This document shows, piece by piece, positions 9,061 to 19,667 of a stretch of DNA of 49,345 nt (position 1 is its first letter; each line of letters starts with the position of its first letter). The translations under genes were made by a program, and so were the position numbers. Below the pieces are notes generated by a model that worked only from the letters and a program-made list of their open reading frames with translations, made no database searches and was not told the DNA's origin. Source of the stretch: Betaproteobacteria bacterium (GTDB taxonomy: Bacteria; Pseudomonadota; Gammaproteobacteria; Burkholderiales; Ga0077523); NCBI GenBank assembly GCA_016125475.1, contig WGLR01000016.1:1-49345 (forward strand), given 5' to 3'.

Positions 9061-9498
9061 ATGAAACTCAATACGATCAAGCCCGGTGACGGCGCGAAGC
9101 ATGCCAAGCGGCGTGTCGGCCGTGGTATCGGCAGCGGTCTCGGCAAGACCGCCGGACGAGGGCACAAGGGGCAGAAGTCTCGGGCGGGTGGCTTTCACAA
9201 GGTGGGTTTCGAAGGCGGTCAGATGCCGTTGCAACGGCGGCTCCCCAAGCGGGGGTTCAAGTCGCTGACGGCAGAGGACACCGCGCAGGTCCGTCTCGGC
9301 GAACTCGCCAAAATCGATGCAGAAACGATCGATCTGCTGGCGCTGAAGGCCTCGGGACTCGTCCCGGTGAGCGTCCGTCAGGCAAAGATCTTCCTTTCGG
9401 GAACCATCGAGAAGGCCGTCAAGATCAGCGGAATCAAGGTGACCAAGGGCGCCCTGGCCGCCATCCAGGCCGCGGGTGGCAGCGTCGCAGACGCGTGA
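9061..9498 (+). CDS. rplO: 50S ribosomal protein L15
   Basis: L15 is a late-assembling, highly basic large-subunit protein. The 145-residue product begins [20 protein letters not shown] and contains [16 protein letters not shown] and [18 protein letters not shown], the classic glycine- and arginine-rich extension. It lies one base after rpmD and 10 bases before the proposed secY start. Confidence 0.97.
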   Translation: MKLNTIKPGDGAKHAKRRVGRGIGSGLGKTAGRGHKGQKSRAGGFHKVGFEGGQMPLQRRLPKRGFKSLTAEDTAQVRLGELAKIDAETIDLLALKASGLVPVSVRQAKIFLSGTIEKAVKISGIKVTKGALAAIQAAGGSVADA

Positions 9499-9508
9499 GA
9501 GACCGACT

Positions 9509-10834
9509 TTGGCAGCAGACAACTCAGTCCTAGGCTTTTCGGGCAAGTTCGGCGACCTCAAGAAGCGCCTGCTGTTCCTGCTCGGTGCGCTGATCGTCTA
9601 CCGGATCGGAGCCCACGTGCCCGTGCCGGGAATCGATCCGGTGCAGCTGGCTCAGCTCTTCAAGAGCCAGCAGGGCGGGATTCTGGACATGTTCAACATG
9701 TTCTCGGGCGGAGCGCTCAAGCGCTTCACGATTTTTGCGCTCGGGATCATGCCGTACATTTCCGCGTCGATCATCATGCAGCTGCTGACGGTGGTGTCGC
9801 CGCAGCTCGAGGCGCTCAAGAAGGAAGGGGAGGCCGGCCGCAGGAAGATCACGCAATACACGCGTTACGGGACTGTCGGGCTTGCGCTGTTCCAGGGACT
9901 GGGTATCGCGATTGCGCTCGAATCGCAGCGCGGGCTCGTCATCGAGCCGGGGCTGGTGTTCCGTTTCACGACCGTGGTGACGCTCGTCACCGGAACCATG
10001 TTCCTGATGTGGCTCGGGGAGCAGATCACCGAGCGCGGTGTGGGTAACGGGATCTCGTTGATCATCTTCGCGGGAATCGCGGCGGGCCTGCCGCGCGCGA
10101 TCGGCGGTACGCTGGAATTCACGCGCACGGGGTCCTATTCGATCCCCCTCGTCCTGTTCCTGTTCGCGGTTGTCGTGCTCGTCACCGGGCTCGTGGTGTT
10201 CGTCGAACGTGGGCAGCGGAAGATTCTGGTTAATTACGCGAAACGCCAGGTCGGGCGACGCGTATACGGGGGGCAGAGCTCGCACCTCCCCCTGAAACTG
10301 AACATGTCGGGGGTCATCCCGCCCATCTTCGCGTCGAGCATCATCCTGTTCCCCGCGACGATCGCCGGATGGTTCGGCACGAATGAAAAGATGTCCTGGT
10401 TGCGTGATCTCAGTGCGACGCTGCACCCGGGCCAGCCGATCTACGTGGTGCTGTACGCGAGCGCGATAGTCTTCTTCTGCTTCTTCTATACGGCGCTCGT
10501 GTTCAACCCGAAGGAGACGGCGGAGAATCTGAAGAAGGGTGGTGCCTTCGTTCCAGGCATCAGGCCGGGTGAACAGACCGCGCGTTACATCGAGCGGATC
10601 ATCATGCGGCTGACGCTCGCGGGCGCGGTGTACATCACGGTAGTGTGTCTGCTGCCGGAGTTTCTGATCGTGAAATGGAACGTGCCTTTCTACTTCGGGG
10701 GCACGAGTCTTCTGATCATCGTGGTGGTAACGATGGATTTCATGGCGCAGGTTCAGGCGTACATGATGTCCCACCAGTACGAGAGTCTCTTGAAGAAGAC
10801 AAACTTCAAGGGTGGTGCCTTTCCGACGCGTTAG
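9509..10834 (+). CDS. secY: Protein translocase subunit SecY
   Basis: SecY is the pore of the SecYEG translocon in the inner membrane, with ten membrane segments. The product of 441 residues has [20 protein letters not shown] in the first segment, [20 protein letters not shown], and the cytoplasmic loop with YAKRQVGRR that contacts SecA and the ribosome. No ATG fits; a TTG at 9509 gives [15 protein letters not shown] and the normal length, while the earlier in-frame start at 9476 would overlap rplO. The start is therefore moderately sure, the gene itself very sure. Confidence 0.95.
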   Translation: MAADNSVLGFSGKFGDLKKRLLFLLGALIVYRIGAHVPVPGIDPVQLAQLFKSQQGGILDMFNMFSGGALKRFTIFALGIMPYISASIIMQLLTVVSPQLEALKKEGEAGRRKITQYTRYGTVGLALFQGLGIAIALESQRGLVIEPGLVFRFTTVVTLVTGTMFLMWLGEQITERGVGNGISLIIFAGIAAGLPRAIGGTLEFTRTGSYSIPLVLFLFAVVVLVTGLVVFVERGQRKILVNYAKRQVGRRVYGGQSSHLPLKLNMSGVIPPIFASSIILFPATIAGWFGTNEKMSWLRDLSATLHPGQPIYVVLYASAIVFFCFFYTALVFNPKETAENLKKGGAFVPGIRPGEQTARYIERIIMRLTLAGAVYITVVCLLPEFLIVKWNVPFYFGGTSLLIIVVVTMDFMAQVQAYMMSHQYESLLKKTNFKGGAFPTR

Positions 10835-10848
10835 AGGACACCAACTGG

Positions 10849-11067
10849 ATGTCAAAGGAAGACACGATCCAGATGCAGGGCGAGATAGTTGAAACCCTGC
10901 CGAACGCCACCTTTCGGGTAAAGCTCGAGAACGGACACATCGTCCTCGGGCACATTTCGGGGAAAATGCGGATGCATTACATCCGCATTCTGCCGGGAGA
11001 CAAGGTCACGGTCGAACTGACGCCCTACGATCTTTCCCGGGCGCGGATCGTGTTTCGCGCGAAGTAG
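10849..11067 (+). CDS. infA: Translation initiation factor IF-1
   Basis: IF-1 is a 72-residue OB-fold protein that binds the A site of the small subunit during initiation. The product reads [19 protein letters not shown] and then [18 protein letters not shown], ending [12 protein letters not shown], full length for the family. Its place between secY and rpmJ is usual in betaproteobacteria and many other bacteria but differs from E. coli, where infA lies elsewhere. Confidence 0.96.
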   Translation: MSKEDTIQMQGEIVETLPNATFRVKLENGHIVLGHISGKMRMHYIRILPGDKVTVELTPYDLSRARIVFRAK

Positions 11068-11093
11068 GACGCAGTTCATCGAGGAGAAGGAAG

Positions 11094-11207
11094 ATGAGAG
11101 TTCAGGCATCCGTCAAGAAGATCTGCCGCAAGTGCAAGATCGTTCGGAGAAATCGGGTGGTTCGCGTGATCTGCGACGATCCGCGGCACAAGCAGCGTCA
11201 GGGTTGA
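11094..11207 (+). CDS. rpmJ: 50S ribosomal protein L36, zinc-binding type
   Basis: This short gene encodes 37 residues starting [19 protein letters not shown] and ending [13 protein letters not shown]. Cys11, Cys14, Cys27 and His32 form the zinc site of the C+ type of L36. L36 is the smallest protein of the large subunit. GAGGAGAAGG before the ATG at 11094 is a strong ribosome-binding site. It closes the spc part and is followed by rpsM after 43 bases. Confidence 0.95.
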   Translation: MRVQASVKKICRKCKIVRRNRVVRVICDDPRHKQRQG

Positions 11208-11250
11208 CCCCCGTCGGTCGCTTCGGCAAATCCACAGAACAGGTTCTAGC

Positions 11251-11616
11251 ATGGCACGCATTGCAGGAGTCAACATTCCGAACCATCAGCACACCGTCAT
11301 CGCGCTGACCGCGATCTACGGTATCGGCCGCACCCGTGCGGCAAAGATATGTGCCGATGCCAACATCAGCCCCAGCATGAAGATCAAGGATCTGTCCGAT
11401 GCGGACATGGACAGGATCCGGGATCAGGTGGGGCGCTATACCGTGGAAGGCGACCTGCGGCGCGAGGTCACGATGAACATCAAGCGGCTCATGGATCTTG
11501 GCTGCTATCGTGGGCTGCGGCACCGGCGCGGCCTGCCCGTTCGGGGGCAGCGCACGAGGACGAACGCTCGAACCAGAAAGGGGCCCCGCAAGGCCGTTCG
11601 TGGTTCGAGCAAGTGA
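11251..11616 (+). CDS. rpsM: 30S ribosomal protein S13
   Basis: S13 lies at the top of the small-subunit head and bridges to L5. The 121-residue product starts [20 protein letters not shown] and has [13 protein letters not shown] (helix-hairpin-helix) and [20 protein letters not shown] near the end. It is the first gene of the alpha part. In E. coli S4 represses translation at a pseudoknot before this gene; I did not identify that structure in the 43-base spacer. Confidence 0.97.
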   Translation: MARIAGVNIPNHQHTVIALTAIYGIGRTRAAKICADANISPSMKIKDLSDADMDRIRDQVGRYTVEGDLRREVTMNIKRLMDLGCYRGLRHRRGLPVRGQRTRTNARTRKGPRKAVRGSSK

Positions 11617-11652
11617 CAGTGATGACAAATTCGGCGCAAGGGATTCGCGTAC

Positions 11653-12042
11653 ATGGCTAAGGCACAGACCCGGGTTCGGAAGAAGGTCAAGAAGAACGTG
11701 GCGGAAGGGATCGCCCACGTCCACGCTTCTTTCAACAATACGATTATCACGATCACCGACAGGCAGGGGAACGCGCTGTCGTGGGCGACCTCGGGTGCAG
11801 CCGGGTTCAAGGGTTCTCGCAAGTCGACACCCTTCGCGGCCCAGGTGGCCGCCGAATCGGCGGGGAAGGCCGCCCAGGAGTGCGGGGTCAAGAATCTCGA
11901 GGTCCGGATCAAGGGCCCGGGGCCGGGCCGTGAGTCCGCAGTGCGCGCACTGAATGCCGTGGGATTCAAGATCACGAGCATCTCCGACGTGACACCGGTA
12001 CCGCACAACGGTTGCCGGCCCCCGAAAAAGCGCCGCATCTAA
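11653..12042 (+). CDS. rpsK: 30S ribosomal protein S11
   Basis: S11 forms part of the platform near the E-site mRNA. The 129-residue product has [20 protein letters not shown] and [20 protein letters not shown], then [18 protein letters not shown] at the end, all family signatures. It starts 36 bases after rpsM and is followed by rpsD after 18 bases with AAGGAG before its ATG. Confidence 0.97.
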   Translation: MAKAQTRVRKKVKKNVAEGIAHVHASFNNTIITITDRQGNALSWATSGAAGFKGSRKSTPFAAQVAAESAGKAAQECGVKNLEVRIKGPGPGRESAVRALNAVGFKITSISDVTPVPHNGCRPPKKRRI

Positions 12043-12060
12043 GGGCAAGGAGTATCTGTC

Positions 12061-12687
12061 ATGGCCAGAAATCTGGAACCGAAGTGCCGTCAGTGCCGTC
12101 GCGAGGGAGAAAAACTCTTCCTCAAGGGCGAGAAATGTTTCACGGACAAGTGCGCCATCGAGCGGCGGAACTATGCACCGGGACAGCACGGGCAGAAGAA
12201 CACGCGTCTCTCGGACTACGGTGTGCAGCTTCGCGAGAAGCAGAAGGTTCGTCGCATCTACGGAGTGCTCGAACGCCAGTTCCGACGCGAGTACAAGGCG
12301 GCGGAAAGCGGCAAGGGCGTGACTGGCGAGCGTCTGCTTCAGCTGCTCGAGAGCAGGCTCGACAACGTCGTGTACCGCATGGGCTTCGGTGCGAGCCGTA
12401 CGGAAGCGAGACAGGTTGTCCGACACAACGCCATTCTCGTCAACGGCAAGCGCGTGAACATTCCTTCGTATCATGTGCGCGAAGGTGATGTCGTCGAGGT
12501 GTCCGAAGGCGCGAAGAACCAGCTGCGTATCAAGGGCGCGGCCGAGGCTGCCGAGAGCAGGGGATTCCCCGATTGGATCGAGGTGGACACGAAAGCTCTG
12601 AAAGGAACCTTCAAGGTCAAGCCGCAGCGCTCCGAGCTTCCGTCGACGATCAACGAATCCCTCGTGATCGAACTCTATTCCAAGTAA
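12061..12687 (+). CDS. rpsD: 30S ribosomal protein S4, zinc-binding type
   Basis: S4 starts 16S rRNA assembly, takes part in mRNA unwinding and represses the alpha operon in E. coli. The 208-residue product begins [20 protein letters not shown]; Cys9, Cys12, Cys26 and Cys31 form the zinc site of the C+ form. The S4 RNA-binding domain follows with [18 protein letters not shown] and [18 protein letters not shown] (about residues 98-135). E. coli S4 lacks this four-cysteine set. Confidence 0.97.
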   Translation: MARNLEPKCRQCRREGEKLFLKGEKCFTDKCAIERRNYAPGQHGQKNTRLSDYGVQLREKQKVRRIYGVLERQFRREYKAAESGKGVTGERLLQLLESRLDNVVYRMGFGASRTEARQVVRHNAILVNGKRVNIPSYHVREGDVVEVSEGAKNQLRIKGAAEAAESRGFPDWIEVDTKALKGTFKVKPQRSELPSTINESLVIELYSK

Positions 12688-12702
12688 TTCCCAGACATAG
12701 TT

Positions 12703-12728
12703 CCGCGGCGAACGCCGGTTCGCCGCGG
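12703..12728 (+). promoter_or_regulatory. Strong hairpin between rpsD and rpoA
   Basis: CCGCGGCGAAC (12703-12713) pairs perfectly with GTTCGCCGCGG (12718-12728) around a GCCG loop. No T-run follows. It lies in the 73-base rpsD-rpoA spacer and could be a processing site or partial pause that sets RNA polymerase alpha output apart from ribosomal proteins; the role is inference. Confidence 0.5.
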
Positions 12729-12760
12729 GTCCGCATCATCCGACAGCAAGGGAACAGCAC

Positions 12761-13738
12761 ATGGCCAGTAGTGCTCTGTTGAAGCCCCGAATCATCGACG
12801 TGCAGCATGTGGGCCCGTACCACGCGAAAGTGACCATGGAGCCTTTCGAGCGCGGCTACGGCTACACGCTGGGCAATGCCTTGCGGCGTATCCTGCTCTC
12901 GTCCATGGACGGTTATGCCCCGACGGAAGTGAAGATTTCCGGGGTGCTCCATGAATACTCCACGATCGACGGCGTGCGCGAGGACGTCGTGGACATCCTT
13001 CTGAATCTCAAGGGAATCGTCCTGAAGCTCCACAACCGGGAGCAGGCCGTGCTGAGTCTGAAGAAGGACGGCGAAGGCCCGGTGACCGCGGGTGACATCG
13101 AAGTGTCCCACGACGTGGAGATCATCAATCCGGAACACGTCATCGCGCACCTCGCCGCCGGCGGTGCGATCGACATGCAGCTCACCGTCGATCAGGGGCG
13201 CGGCTACGTGCCCGCAAGCCAGCGTCCGATCAACCGCGAAACGCGCAGCATCGGCAGCATCCTGCTCGACGCCTCTTTCAGCCCGGTCCGCCGGGTGAGC
13301 TACTCGGTGGAAAGTGCACGGGTGGAACAGCGCACGGACCTCGACAAGCTCATCATGGACGTCGAAACGAACGGCGTGATCGAGCCCGAGGAGGCGATCC
13401 GTCATGCCGCGCGCATGCTGCGGGACCAGCTGGAGACCTTCGCGCATCTCGAGGGGACCCCCACCAAGGCCGAGACGCCGAAGGTTCCGACGGTGGATCC
13501 GGTGCTGTTGCGGCCGGTGGACGATCTCGAACTCACGGTGCGTTCGGCGAACTGCCTGAAGGCAGAGAACATCTATTACATTGGTGACCTGATCCAGAGG
13601 ACCGAGACGGAGCTTCTCAAGACGCCGAACCTCGGTCGCAAATCGCTCAACGAGATCAAGGAGGTCCTCGCCTCCCGCGGGTTGACGTTGGGCATGAAGC
13701 TCGAGAACTGGCCGCCGGCCGGCCTCGAAAAGGTCTGA
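12761..13738 (+). CDS. rpoA: DNA-directed RNA polymerase subunit alpha
   Basis: Alpha dimerises to start RNA polymerase assembly and its C-terminal domain touches UP elements and activators. The 325-residue product has the N-terminal domain with [20 protein letters not shown] (about residues 28-47), an acidic linker, and the C-terminal domain with [20 protein letters not shown] and [18 protein letters not shown]. Length matches the betaproteobacterial family. AAGGGAACAGCAC before the ATG gives the ribosome-binding site. Confidence 0.98.
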   Translation: MASSALLKPRIIDVQHVGPYHAKVTMEPFERGYGYTLGNALRRILLSSMDGYAPTEVKISGVLHEYSTIDGVREDVVDILLNLKGIVLKLHNREQAVLSLKKDGEGPVTAGDIEVSHDVEIINPEHVIAHLAAGGAIDMQLTVDQGRGYVPASQRPINRETRSIGSILLDASFSPVRRVSYSVESARVEQRTDLDKLIMDVETNGVIEPEEAIRHAARMLRDQLETFAHLEGTPTKAETPKVPTVDPVLLRPVDDLELTVRSANCLKAENIYYIGDLIQRTETELLKTPNLGRKSLNEIKEVLASRGLTLGMKLENWPPAGLEKV

Positions 13739-13775
13739 TCAGGGCCAGGGAACAAGACAAAGGAAGAGGTGGCAC

Positions 13776-14174
13776 ATGCGTCACGGTCTGGGACTTCGCA
13801 AACTCAATCGGACAAGTTCACATCGCACGGCGATGCTTCGCAATCTGACAGTCGCTCTCTTGCGCCACGAGGCGATCAAGACGACGCTGCCGAAGGCGAA
13901 GGAATTGCGCAAGGTGGCCGAACCGATCATCACGCTCGGCAAGGCACCGACGCTCGCAAATCGCCGCCTCGCGTTCTCGCGCCTGCGCGATCGCGATCTC
14001 GTGACGAAGCTTTTTGCCGAGCTCGGTCCGCGGTATGCGACGCGGGGTGGCGGGTATCTCCGGATCCTGAAGTGCGGATTCCGCAAGGGTGACAACGCAC
14101 CGATGGCGTACGTCGAGCTCGTCGATCGGCCGGATTCCGGAGACGGAGCATCGGGCGAGAGCGCCGCGGGCTGA
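13776..14174 (+). CDS. rplQ: 50S ribosomal protein L17
   Basis: L17 is a large-subunit protein near the tunnel exit. The 132-residue product starts [20 protein letters not shown] and has [19 protein letters not shown] and [19 protein letters not shown]. The last residues ([13 protein letters not shown]) are an unconserved tail. It is the last gene of the alpha part and is followed by an intrinsic terminator. Confidence 0.97.
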   Translation: MRHGLGLRKLNRTSSHRTAMLRNLTVALLRHEAIKTTLPKAKELRKVAEPIITLGKAPTLANRRLAFSRLRDRDLVTKLFAELGPRYATRGGGYLRILKCGFRKGDNAPMAYVELVDRPDSGDGASGESAAG

Positions 14175-14234
14175 TTGCGGGAACTGCGCACCGACTGGCG
14201 TTCGCGGAATCGCGCACGCGACAGTAACGACAAG

Positions 14235-14264
14235 AAGGCCAACCTCACGGGTTGGCCTTTTTTG
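14235..14264 (+). terminator. Intrinsic terminator of the ribosomal superoperon
   Basis: AAGGCCAACC (14235-14244) pairs perfectly with GGTTGGCCTT (14250-14259) around a five-base loop and runs into a T-tract (14258-14263). It lies 60 bases after rplQ. On the - strand the same stem follows the GGDEF-EAL gene at a distance, though with a poorer T-tract there. Confidence 0.92.
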
Positions 14265-14313
14265 TTTGTGCTGCGGTTTCCGGCGGCGGAATCGTGTGGA
14301 CGAGGGGCCGGTG

Positions 14314-16449
14314 TCACCCCTGCGAGGCACGGAGTTCCTGCCCGAACATGCGCTCGATCTCGTTGGCCGGCACCGGGCGGCTGATCAGGTAGCCCTGGAC
14401 GAATTCGCATCCGCGCGTCTTCAGGAAATCCAGCTGCTCGCCCGTTTCGACGCCTTCGGCAACGACTTGCAGTCTGAGACTGTGCGCCATCGCGATGATG
14501 GCGGACGTGATGGCTGCGTCGTCGTCGGCCCCGGGCATGTCCTTCACGAACGACCGGTCGACCTTGAGTGCGTCGACCGGGAAGCGCTTGAGGTAGGCGA
14601 GCGACGAGTAGCCGGTCCCGAAGTCGTCGATGGACAGACGAAGCCCCATGGATTTCAGGCGTGTCAGCGTCTTGAGCGTCGCCGATCGTTCGTCCATGAG
14701 CATGCTTTCCGTTACCTCGAGTTCGAGCAGACCCGGTTCCAGGCGGGTGTCCTTCAAGACGCGCGCGAGATTGTCCGTGAAGGCGGCCTGCTGAAAGTGT
14801 GAGCCCGCGATGTTCACGGCGACGTGGAGCGGCGGGAGACCGGCCTGCAGCCACCTGCGCGCCTGACTTGCGGCTTCCAGAATGACCCACTCCCCGATGG
14901 GGATGATCAGACCGGATTCCTCGGCGATGGGAATGAATTCGGCGGGCGCGATCATCCCGCGCTCGGGGTGTTGCCAGCGGATCAGCGCTTCGACCCCTGC
15001 GATGCGTCCGGATCTCAGATCGAGCTTGGGCTGGTAGTAGAGCCGGAACTCGTCACGCTCCAGCGCGCGACGGAGGCGCGATTCCAGTGTCACTCTCTCG
15101 ACCGCACGGGAATTCATCTCCTTGCCATAGAACTGGTAGTTGTTGCGGCCCTGACTCTTCGCGAAGTACATGGCCGCATCCGCGTTCCTGATCAGGGTGT
15201 CTGCATCGTCGCCGTCGAGCGGGAAGAGCGCGATGCCGATCGACGTCGTCACGAAGAGCTCGTGACCTTCGATCTCGATCGGTCGCTGCAGGTGGTCCAC
15301 GACCCGGCGCGCGACCTTGGCCGCGTCCTGAAAGCTCGACATTTCCCTCAGCAGTATGCAGAACTCGTCCCCGCCGAGTCGTGCGAGGTTGACGTCCTCG
15401 CCGCTCGAAAGCCGGATGAGTGTGTCACGGCTCCGGATGGTGTCACGCAGGCGCTGGGCGACGGACGTGAGGAGCTTGTCACCGACGCCGTGGCCCAGAG
15501 TGTCGTTGATGCGCTTGAACTGATCGAGGTCGAGGGACAGGATGGCCACCATCTTGCCCGTCCGTCGTGCCTGTTCGAGTGCATCCGAAAGGTTCTGCAC
15601 GAAACGTATGCGGTTCGGCAGCTGCGTGAGACGGTCGAAGTACGCGAGCTGGTGTATGCGCTGCTCGGCCGCCTTGTTCTCGCTGATGTCCTGAATCGCA
15701 CCGAGCGCGTGGAGCGGCTCGCCCGTCGGCGCGCGAACCACGTCGGTGTGAATGCGCACGTAGCGGGTACTGCCATCGCCCAGTGCGAGGCGGTGGATCA
15801 GTTCCGTCGCCTCGCCGGTCTTCCGGAGTGCGAGCATTTCGGCGCGCACTTCCTCGGCTTCGTCCGGATGGATGCGCGCGATGAGCGTGTCCAGCCCCGG
15901 AACGACCTCGCCCGGCCTGTAGCCGAGAATGCGATAGGTTTCCTCCGACCACTGCGTGCGGTCGGTCACGAGGTCCCAGCGCCATGACCCGAGTCTCGCC
16001 ACTTGCTGTGCGCTGGACAGCAGGGCCTGGTTCTCGACCAGCGCCTCGAACGTTTCCGCGGAGCGCAGCATGTAGCGGACACGGTGTCCCAGCACTGCCC
16101 AGTTGATCGGCTTGCTGATGAAGTCGGTCGCGCCGGCGTCATAGGCCCGGTTGATGGATTCCAGATCGTCCAGGCCCGTCAGCATCAGGATGGGTACGTG
16201 GCGTCCTGCCGTGGACGCCCGCAGTGCGCGCACGGCTTCATAGCCATCGATGCCGGGCATCATGACGTCCATCAGGACGACGTCCGGCCGCTCTTTCTGG
16301 AATGCCTCGAGCCCGCGTTCGCCGTCGGCGGCCGCGACTGTCCGCAACCCGGAGGTCGCGAGCGTTCGTGCCGCGATCAGGCGAATCGTCGGATCATCGT
16401 CGACGATCAGCGCGAGCGGGGGACGACTGGTGTTTGCTGAATCGAGCAT
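14314..16449 (-). CDS. Response regulator with PAS, GGDEF and EAL domains
   Basis: The 711-residue cytoplasmic protein joins a receiver domain (about 12-125; acidic Asp18 and Asp19, phosphoacceptor Asp61, Thr91, Lys113), a PAS domain (about 150-260), a GGDEF domain (about 265-440; GGDEF intact at 359-363) and an EAL domain (about 455-705; EAL at 487-489, DDFGTGYSS at 608-616, AEGVET at 664-669). Such proteins make and/or break cyclic di-GMP. Both catalytic motifs look intact; the RxxD inhibitory site normally just before GGDEF is absent. No cognate histidine kinase is in the window. Output is probably switched by phosphorylation and the PAS ligand. Confidence 0.93.
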   Translation of the reverse strand: MLDSANTSRPPLALIVDDDPTIRLIAARTLATSGLRTVAAADGERGLEAFQKERPDVVLMDVMMPGIDGYEAVRALRASTAGRHVPILMLTGLDDLESINRAYDAGATDFISKPINWAVLGHRVRYMLRSAETFEALVENQALLSSAQQVARLGSWRWDLVTDRTQWSEETYRILGYRPGEVVPGLDTLIARIHPDEAEEVRAEMLALRKTGEATELIHRLALGDGSTRYVRIHTDVVRAPTGEPLHALGAIQDISENKAAEQRIHQLAYFDRLTQLPNRIRFVQNLSDALEQARRTGKMVAILSLDLDQFKRINDTLGHGVGDKLLTSVAQRLRDTIRSRDTLIRLSSGEDVNLARLGGDEFCILLREMSSFQDAAKVARRVVDHLQRPIEIEGHELFVTTSIGIALFPLDGDDADTLIRNADAAMYFAKSQGRNNYQFYGKEMNSRAVERVTLESRLRRALERDEFRLYYQPKLDLRSGRIAGVEALIRWQHPERGMIAPAEFIPIAEESGLIIPIGEWVILEAASQARRWLQAGLPPLHVAVNIAGSHFQQAAFTDNLARVLKDTRLEPGLLELEVTESMLMDERSATLKTLTRLKSMGLRLSIDDFGTGYSSLAYLKRFPVDALKVDRSFVKDMPGADDDAAITSAIIAMAHSLRLQVVAEGVETGEQLDFLKTRGCEFVQGYLISRPVPANEIERMFGQELRASQG

Positions 16450-16711
16450 TTCGTTGACTTGGACTACGGTTTTTCCGGGTGATGCGCCGACGGATGACCT
16501 GCGTCTCGTGGCGCGACCACGCCCGGTGGACAGCCGCGTGGTGCGAATCGTCTTCGGAAGCCCCGTCGGGGAAAGGCATCGATACGCATGCGCGGCGGTG
16601 GAAGGCTTCGAGAGCGATCATCCAGAGCCTTAACGGCACGACGCGGCGTCTTCTTTATGCCCCCTGGGGCAGGACGGAAAACGCGTGTGGCGACCCGCGG
16701 GACCGGTGCCC

Positions 16712-19558
16712 CTACGCGGGGAGCGGGAGTCTGCCGGACTCCTTTTCGGCGAGCTGGAGGAGATAGCGTCCCGTCTGACTGTCAGGCGCGTTCGCCACGA
16801 CGGCCGGAGGGCCCGCAACCACGATCCGGCCCCCGCCGTCACCGCCTTCGGGACCGAGATCGACGACCCAGTCGGCAGTCTTGATGACGTCCAGATTGTG
16901 TTCGATCACGACGATCGTGTTCCCCCGATCCCGCAACCGGTGCAGCACGCCGAGGAGCATCTCGACGTCGTGGAAATGAAGACCCGTGGTCGGTTCGTCG
17001 AGGATGTAGAGGGTGCTGCCGGTATCGCGCTTGGACAGTTCGAGGGCGAGCTTGACGCGCTGCGCCTCGCCCCCGGAAAGCGTCGTCGCGCTCTGCCCGA
17101 GGGTGATGTAGCCGAGCCCTACGTCACGGAGGGTGTCGAGCTTTCGCGCGATCGGAGGCACGGCCTCGAAGAACGGGCGCGCCTCGTCCACGGTCATCGA
17201 CAGCACCTCGTGGATGTTCCGGCCCTTGTACCGGACCTCGAGCGTTTCGCGCCCGTAGCGGCGGCCATGGCAGACCTCGCACGCCACGTAGATGTCCGGC
17301 AGGAAGTGCATCTCGACCTTGACCACCCCGTCGCCCTGGCAGGCTTCGCAGCGTCCTCCCTTCACGTTGAACGAGAAGCGCCCGGGTCCGTAGCCCCGTT
17401 CCCGCGCGAGCGGCACACCCGCGAACAGATCGCGGATCGGGGTGAGCAGTCCCGTGTAAGTCGCGGGATTCGACCGCGGCGTTCTCCCGATCGGGCTCTG
17501 GTCGACGCTGACCACCTTGTCTATCGCGTCCAGGCCGAGAATTTCGTCGTGCGGCGCCGGTTCGTCGTGGCTGCCGTGGAGATGCCGCGCGGCGGCCCGG
17601 TACAGGGTGTCGTTCACGAGCGTGGACTTGCCCGAGCCCGATACCCCGGTCACGCAGACGAAGAGGCCGAGCGGCAGTTCGAGGTTCACACCCTTGAGGT
17701 TGTTGCCCTGCGCACCGCGAATCACGATCTGCCGATCCGGGTCGGGCGCATGAATGCTGCCGGGAATCGCGATGGCGCGTCGTCCCGACAGGAACTGTCC
17801 GGTCACGGAAGCCTCGTTCGCCGCGATCTCCCCGGGCGTGCCTTCCGCGATCACCGTTCCGCCGTGCACGCCGGCGCCGGGCCCCATGTCCACCACGTGG
17901 TCCGCCCGCAGGATGGCGTCCTGGTCGTGTTCCACCACGATCACCGAATTGCCGAGGTCCCGGAGGGTCTCGAGCGTCTCGAGCAGGCGCTCGTTGTCGC
18001 GCTGGTGCAGCCCGATGGAAGGTTCGTCCAGAACGTACATCACCCCCGTCAGGCCCGTGCCGATCTGGCTCGCCAGGCGTATGCGCTGCGACTCGCCGCC
18101 GGAGAGCGTGTCGGCCGAGCGGTCGAGCGTGAGGTATCCGAGACCCACGCTCACGAGGAATCCCAGGCGGCTGCGGATCTCCTGGAGAATCCGTTCCGCG
18201 ATCGCGGCCCGGGCCCCCTCGAGCCGGAGGCCGGCGAAGAAGACCGATGCCTGCGTGAGTGCCAGCGCACTCACCTCGGGCAGAGAACGGTCGCCCACGA
18301 ACACGAACCGCGCCTCGCGCCGCAGCCGCTGACCGTCGCACCGCGGGCAGGCGGCTGTCGTGAGATAGCGCGCGAGTTCCTCGCGTACCACCGGCGAGTC
18401 CGTCTCGCGGTAACGGCGTGCCATGCTTGGCACGATTCCCTCGAACGCATGCTCACGCACGTACGCCTTGCCGCGTTCGCCCGCATACGTGAAACGGATC
18501 TTCTGCTTTCCCGAGCCCTGCAGGATCAGCTGCTGGACCTCCGGCGAGAGTTCCTCGAACGGCGTGTCGAGACCGAAGTCGGCGTGCGCGGACAGGCTCT
18601 CGAGCATCTGGAAATAGAACTGGTTGCGCCTGTCCCACCCCTTCACGGCGCCCGCTGCGAGCGACAGGTGCGGGAATGCCACGACGCGTTTCGGATCGAA
18701 GAAGCTCTGAATGCCGAGGCCGTCGCACGCGGGGCAGGCCCCCGCGGGATTGTTGAACGAGAACAGACGCGGCTCCAGTTCCGGCAGGGCATAGTCGCAC
18801 AGCGGGCACGCGAATTTCGACGAATGGGCGTGCTCGGTCTCGCCGTCGAGGTCCACGATGGTCACGCGTCCGTCGGCGAGTCGCATGGCAGTCTCGACGG
18901 ACTCGGACAGACGTTGCGTGCTCTCGGGTTTCACGCGCAGCCGGTCGATCACGACGTCGAGACTGTGATGCCTGTGCTTGGCGAGCCTGGGCGGCGGGTC
19001 GAGTTCGATGATCTGGCCGTCCAGCCGCACCCGCACGAAGCCCTGTGCGCGGAGATCCTCGATCAGATCGTGGTGCTCGCCCTTGCGTCCCGAAAGCAGG
19101 GGGGCGAGCACCATGACACGGGACTCCGCTGGCAGTTCCAGGATCGTGTCGACGACCTGCGAGACCGTCCGTGCGGCGAGTGGCACGCCGTGTTCGGGGC
19201 ACCGGGGTTCGCCGACCCGTGCATAGAGGAGTCTCAGGTAGTCGTGAACCTCGGTGACGGTGCCGACGGTCGAACGCGGATTGTGCCCGCCCGTCTTCTG
19301 CTCGATCGCGATCGCGGGCGACAGGCCCTCTATCAGATCGACGTCCGGCTTCTCCGAAAGCTGCAGGAACTGACGTGCGTAGGCCGACAGCGATTCGACG
19401 TAACGCCGCTGCCCTTCGGCGTAGAGCGTGTCGAACGCGAGCGACGATTTCCCCGAACCGGACAGCCCCGTGATCACGACGAACTTTTCGCGCGGCAGAT
19501 CGACGTTGATATTCTTGAGGTTGTGCGTGCGGGCGCCCCTGACCTTGATGAAATCCAT
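16712..19558 (-). CDS. uvrA: UvrABC excinuclease subunit A
   Basis: UvrA is the damage-scanning ATPase of nucleotide excision repair. The 948-residue protein has the first Walker [10 protein letters not shown] (31-39), a zinc module with CPLC (about 250) and CPACDG (about 275), the first [12 protein letters not shown] (about 485), the second Walker [10 protein letters not shown] (about 641-649), the main zinc finger with CEAC and CEVC (about 738-760) and the second [12 protein letters not shown] (about 825). Length is slightly above E. coli (940). It is divergent from the MFS-ssb pair, a common arrangement. I looked for a LexA box (CTGT-N8-ACAG) in the spacer and found none. Confidence 0.98.
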   Translation of the reverse strand: MDFIKVRGARTHNLKNINVDLPREKFVVITGLSGSGKSSLAFDTLYAEGQRRYVESLSAYARQFLQLSEKPDVDLIEGLSPAIAIEQKTGGHNPRSTVGTVTEVHDYLRLLYARVGEPRCPEHGVPLAARTVSQVVDTILELPAESRVMVLAPLLSGRKGEHHDLIEDLRAQGFVRVRLDGQIIELDPPPRLAKHRHHSLDVVIDRLRVKPESTQRLSESVETAMRLADGRVTIVDLDGETEHAHSSKFACPLCDYALPELEPRLFSFNNPAGACPACDGLGIQSFFDPKRVVAFPHLSLAAGAVKGWDRRNQFYFQMLESLSAHADFGLDTPFEELSPEVQQLILQGSGKQKIRFTYAGERGKAYVREHAFEGIVPSMARRYRETDSPVVREELARYLTTAACPRCDGQRLRREARFVFVGDRSLPEVSALALTQASVFFAGLRLEGARAAIAERILQEIRSRLGFLVSVGLGYLTLDRSADTLSGGESQRIRLASQIGTGLTGVMYVLDEPSIGLHQRDNERLLETLETLRDLGNSVIVVEHDQDAILRADHVVDMGPGAGVHGGTVIAEGTPGEIAANEASVTGQFLSGRRAIAIPGSIHAPDPDRQIVIRGAQGNNLKGVNLELPLGLFVCVTGVSGSGKSTLVNDTLYRAAARHLHGSHDEPAPHDEILGLDAIDKVVSVDQSPIGRTPRSNPATYTGLLTPIRDLFAGVPLARERGYGPGRFSFNVKGGRCEACQGDGVVKVEMHFLPDIYVACEVCHGRRYGRETLEVRYKGRNIHEVLSMTVDEARPFFEAVPPIARKLDTLRDVGLGYITLGQSATTLSGGEAQRVKLALELSKRDTGSTLYILDEPTTGLHFHDVEMLLGVLHRLRDRGNTIVVIEHNLDVIKTADWVVDLGPEGGDGGGRIVVAGPPAVVANAPDSQTGRYLLQLAEKESGRLPLPA

Positions 19559-19667
19559 GAATCCGGTGACCCTGTGCTGGAGGGTAATCGGCTAATATAC
19601 CCCGCTTGGTTTACCCATCACAGTTCACGTCTTCGTCGTGTCGCGATCATCCCGTACTTCCCTGCGG
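19559..19667. promoter_or_regulatory. Divergent uvrA / MFS-ssb promoter region
   Basis: The spacer of about 109 bases between the two outward-facing starts has an AT-rich centre (CTAATATACC near 19590-19600), where TATATT on the - strand or TAATAT on the + strand could serve as -10 elements. Clear -35 boxes were not seen, so exact promoters remain uncertain. Confidence 0.35.

Noticed and set aside
19559-19667. LexA (SOS) box before uvrA
   Set aside because: No CTGT-N8-ACAG or close variant is seen in the spacer on either strand.
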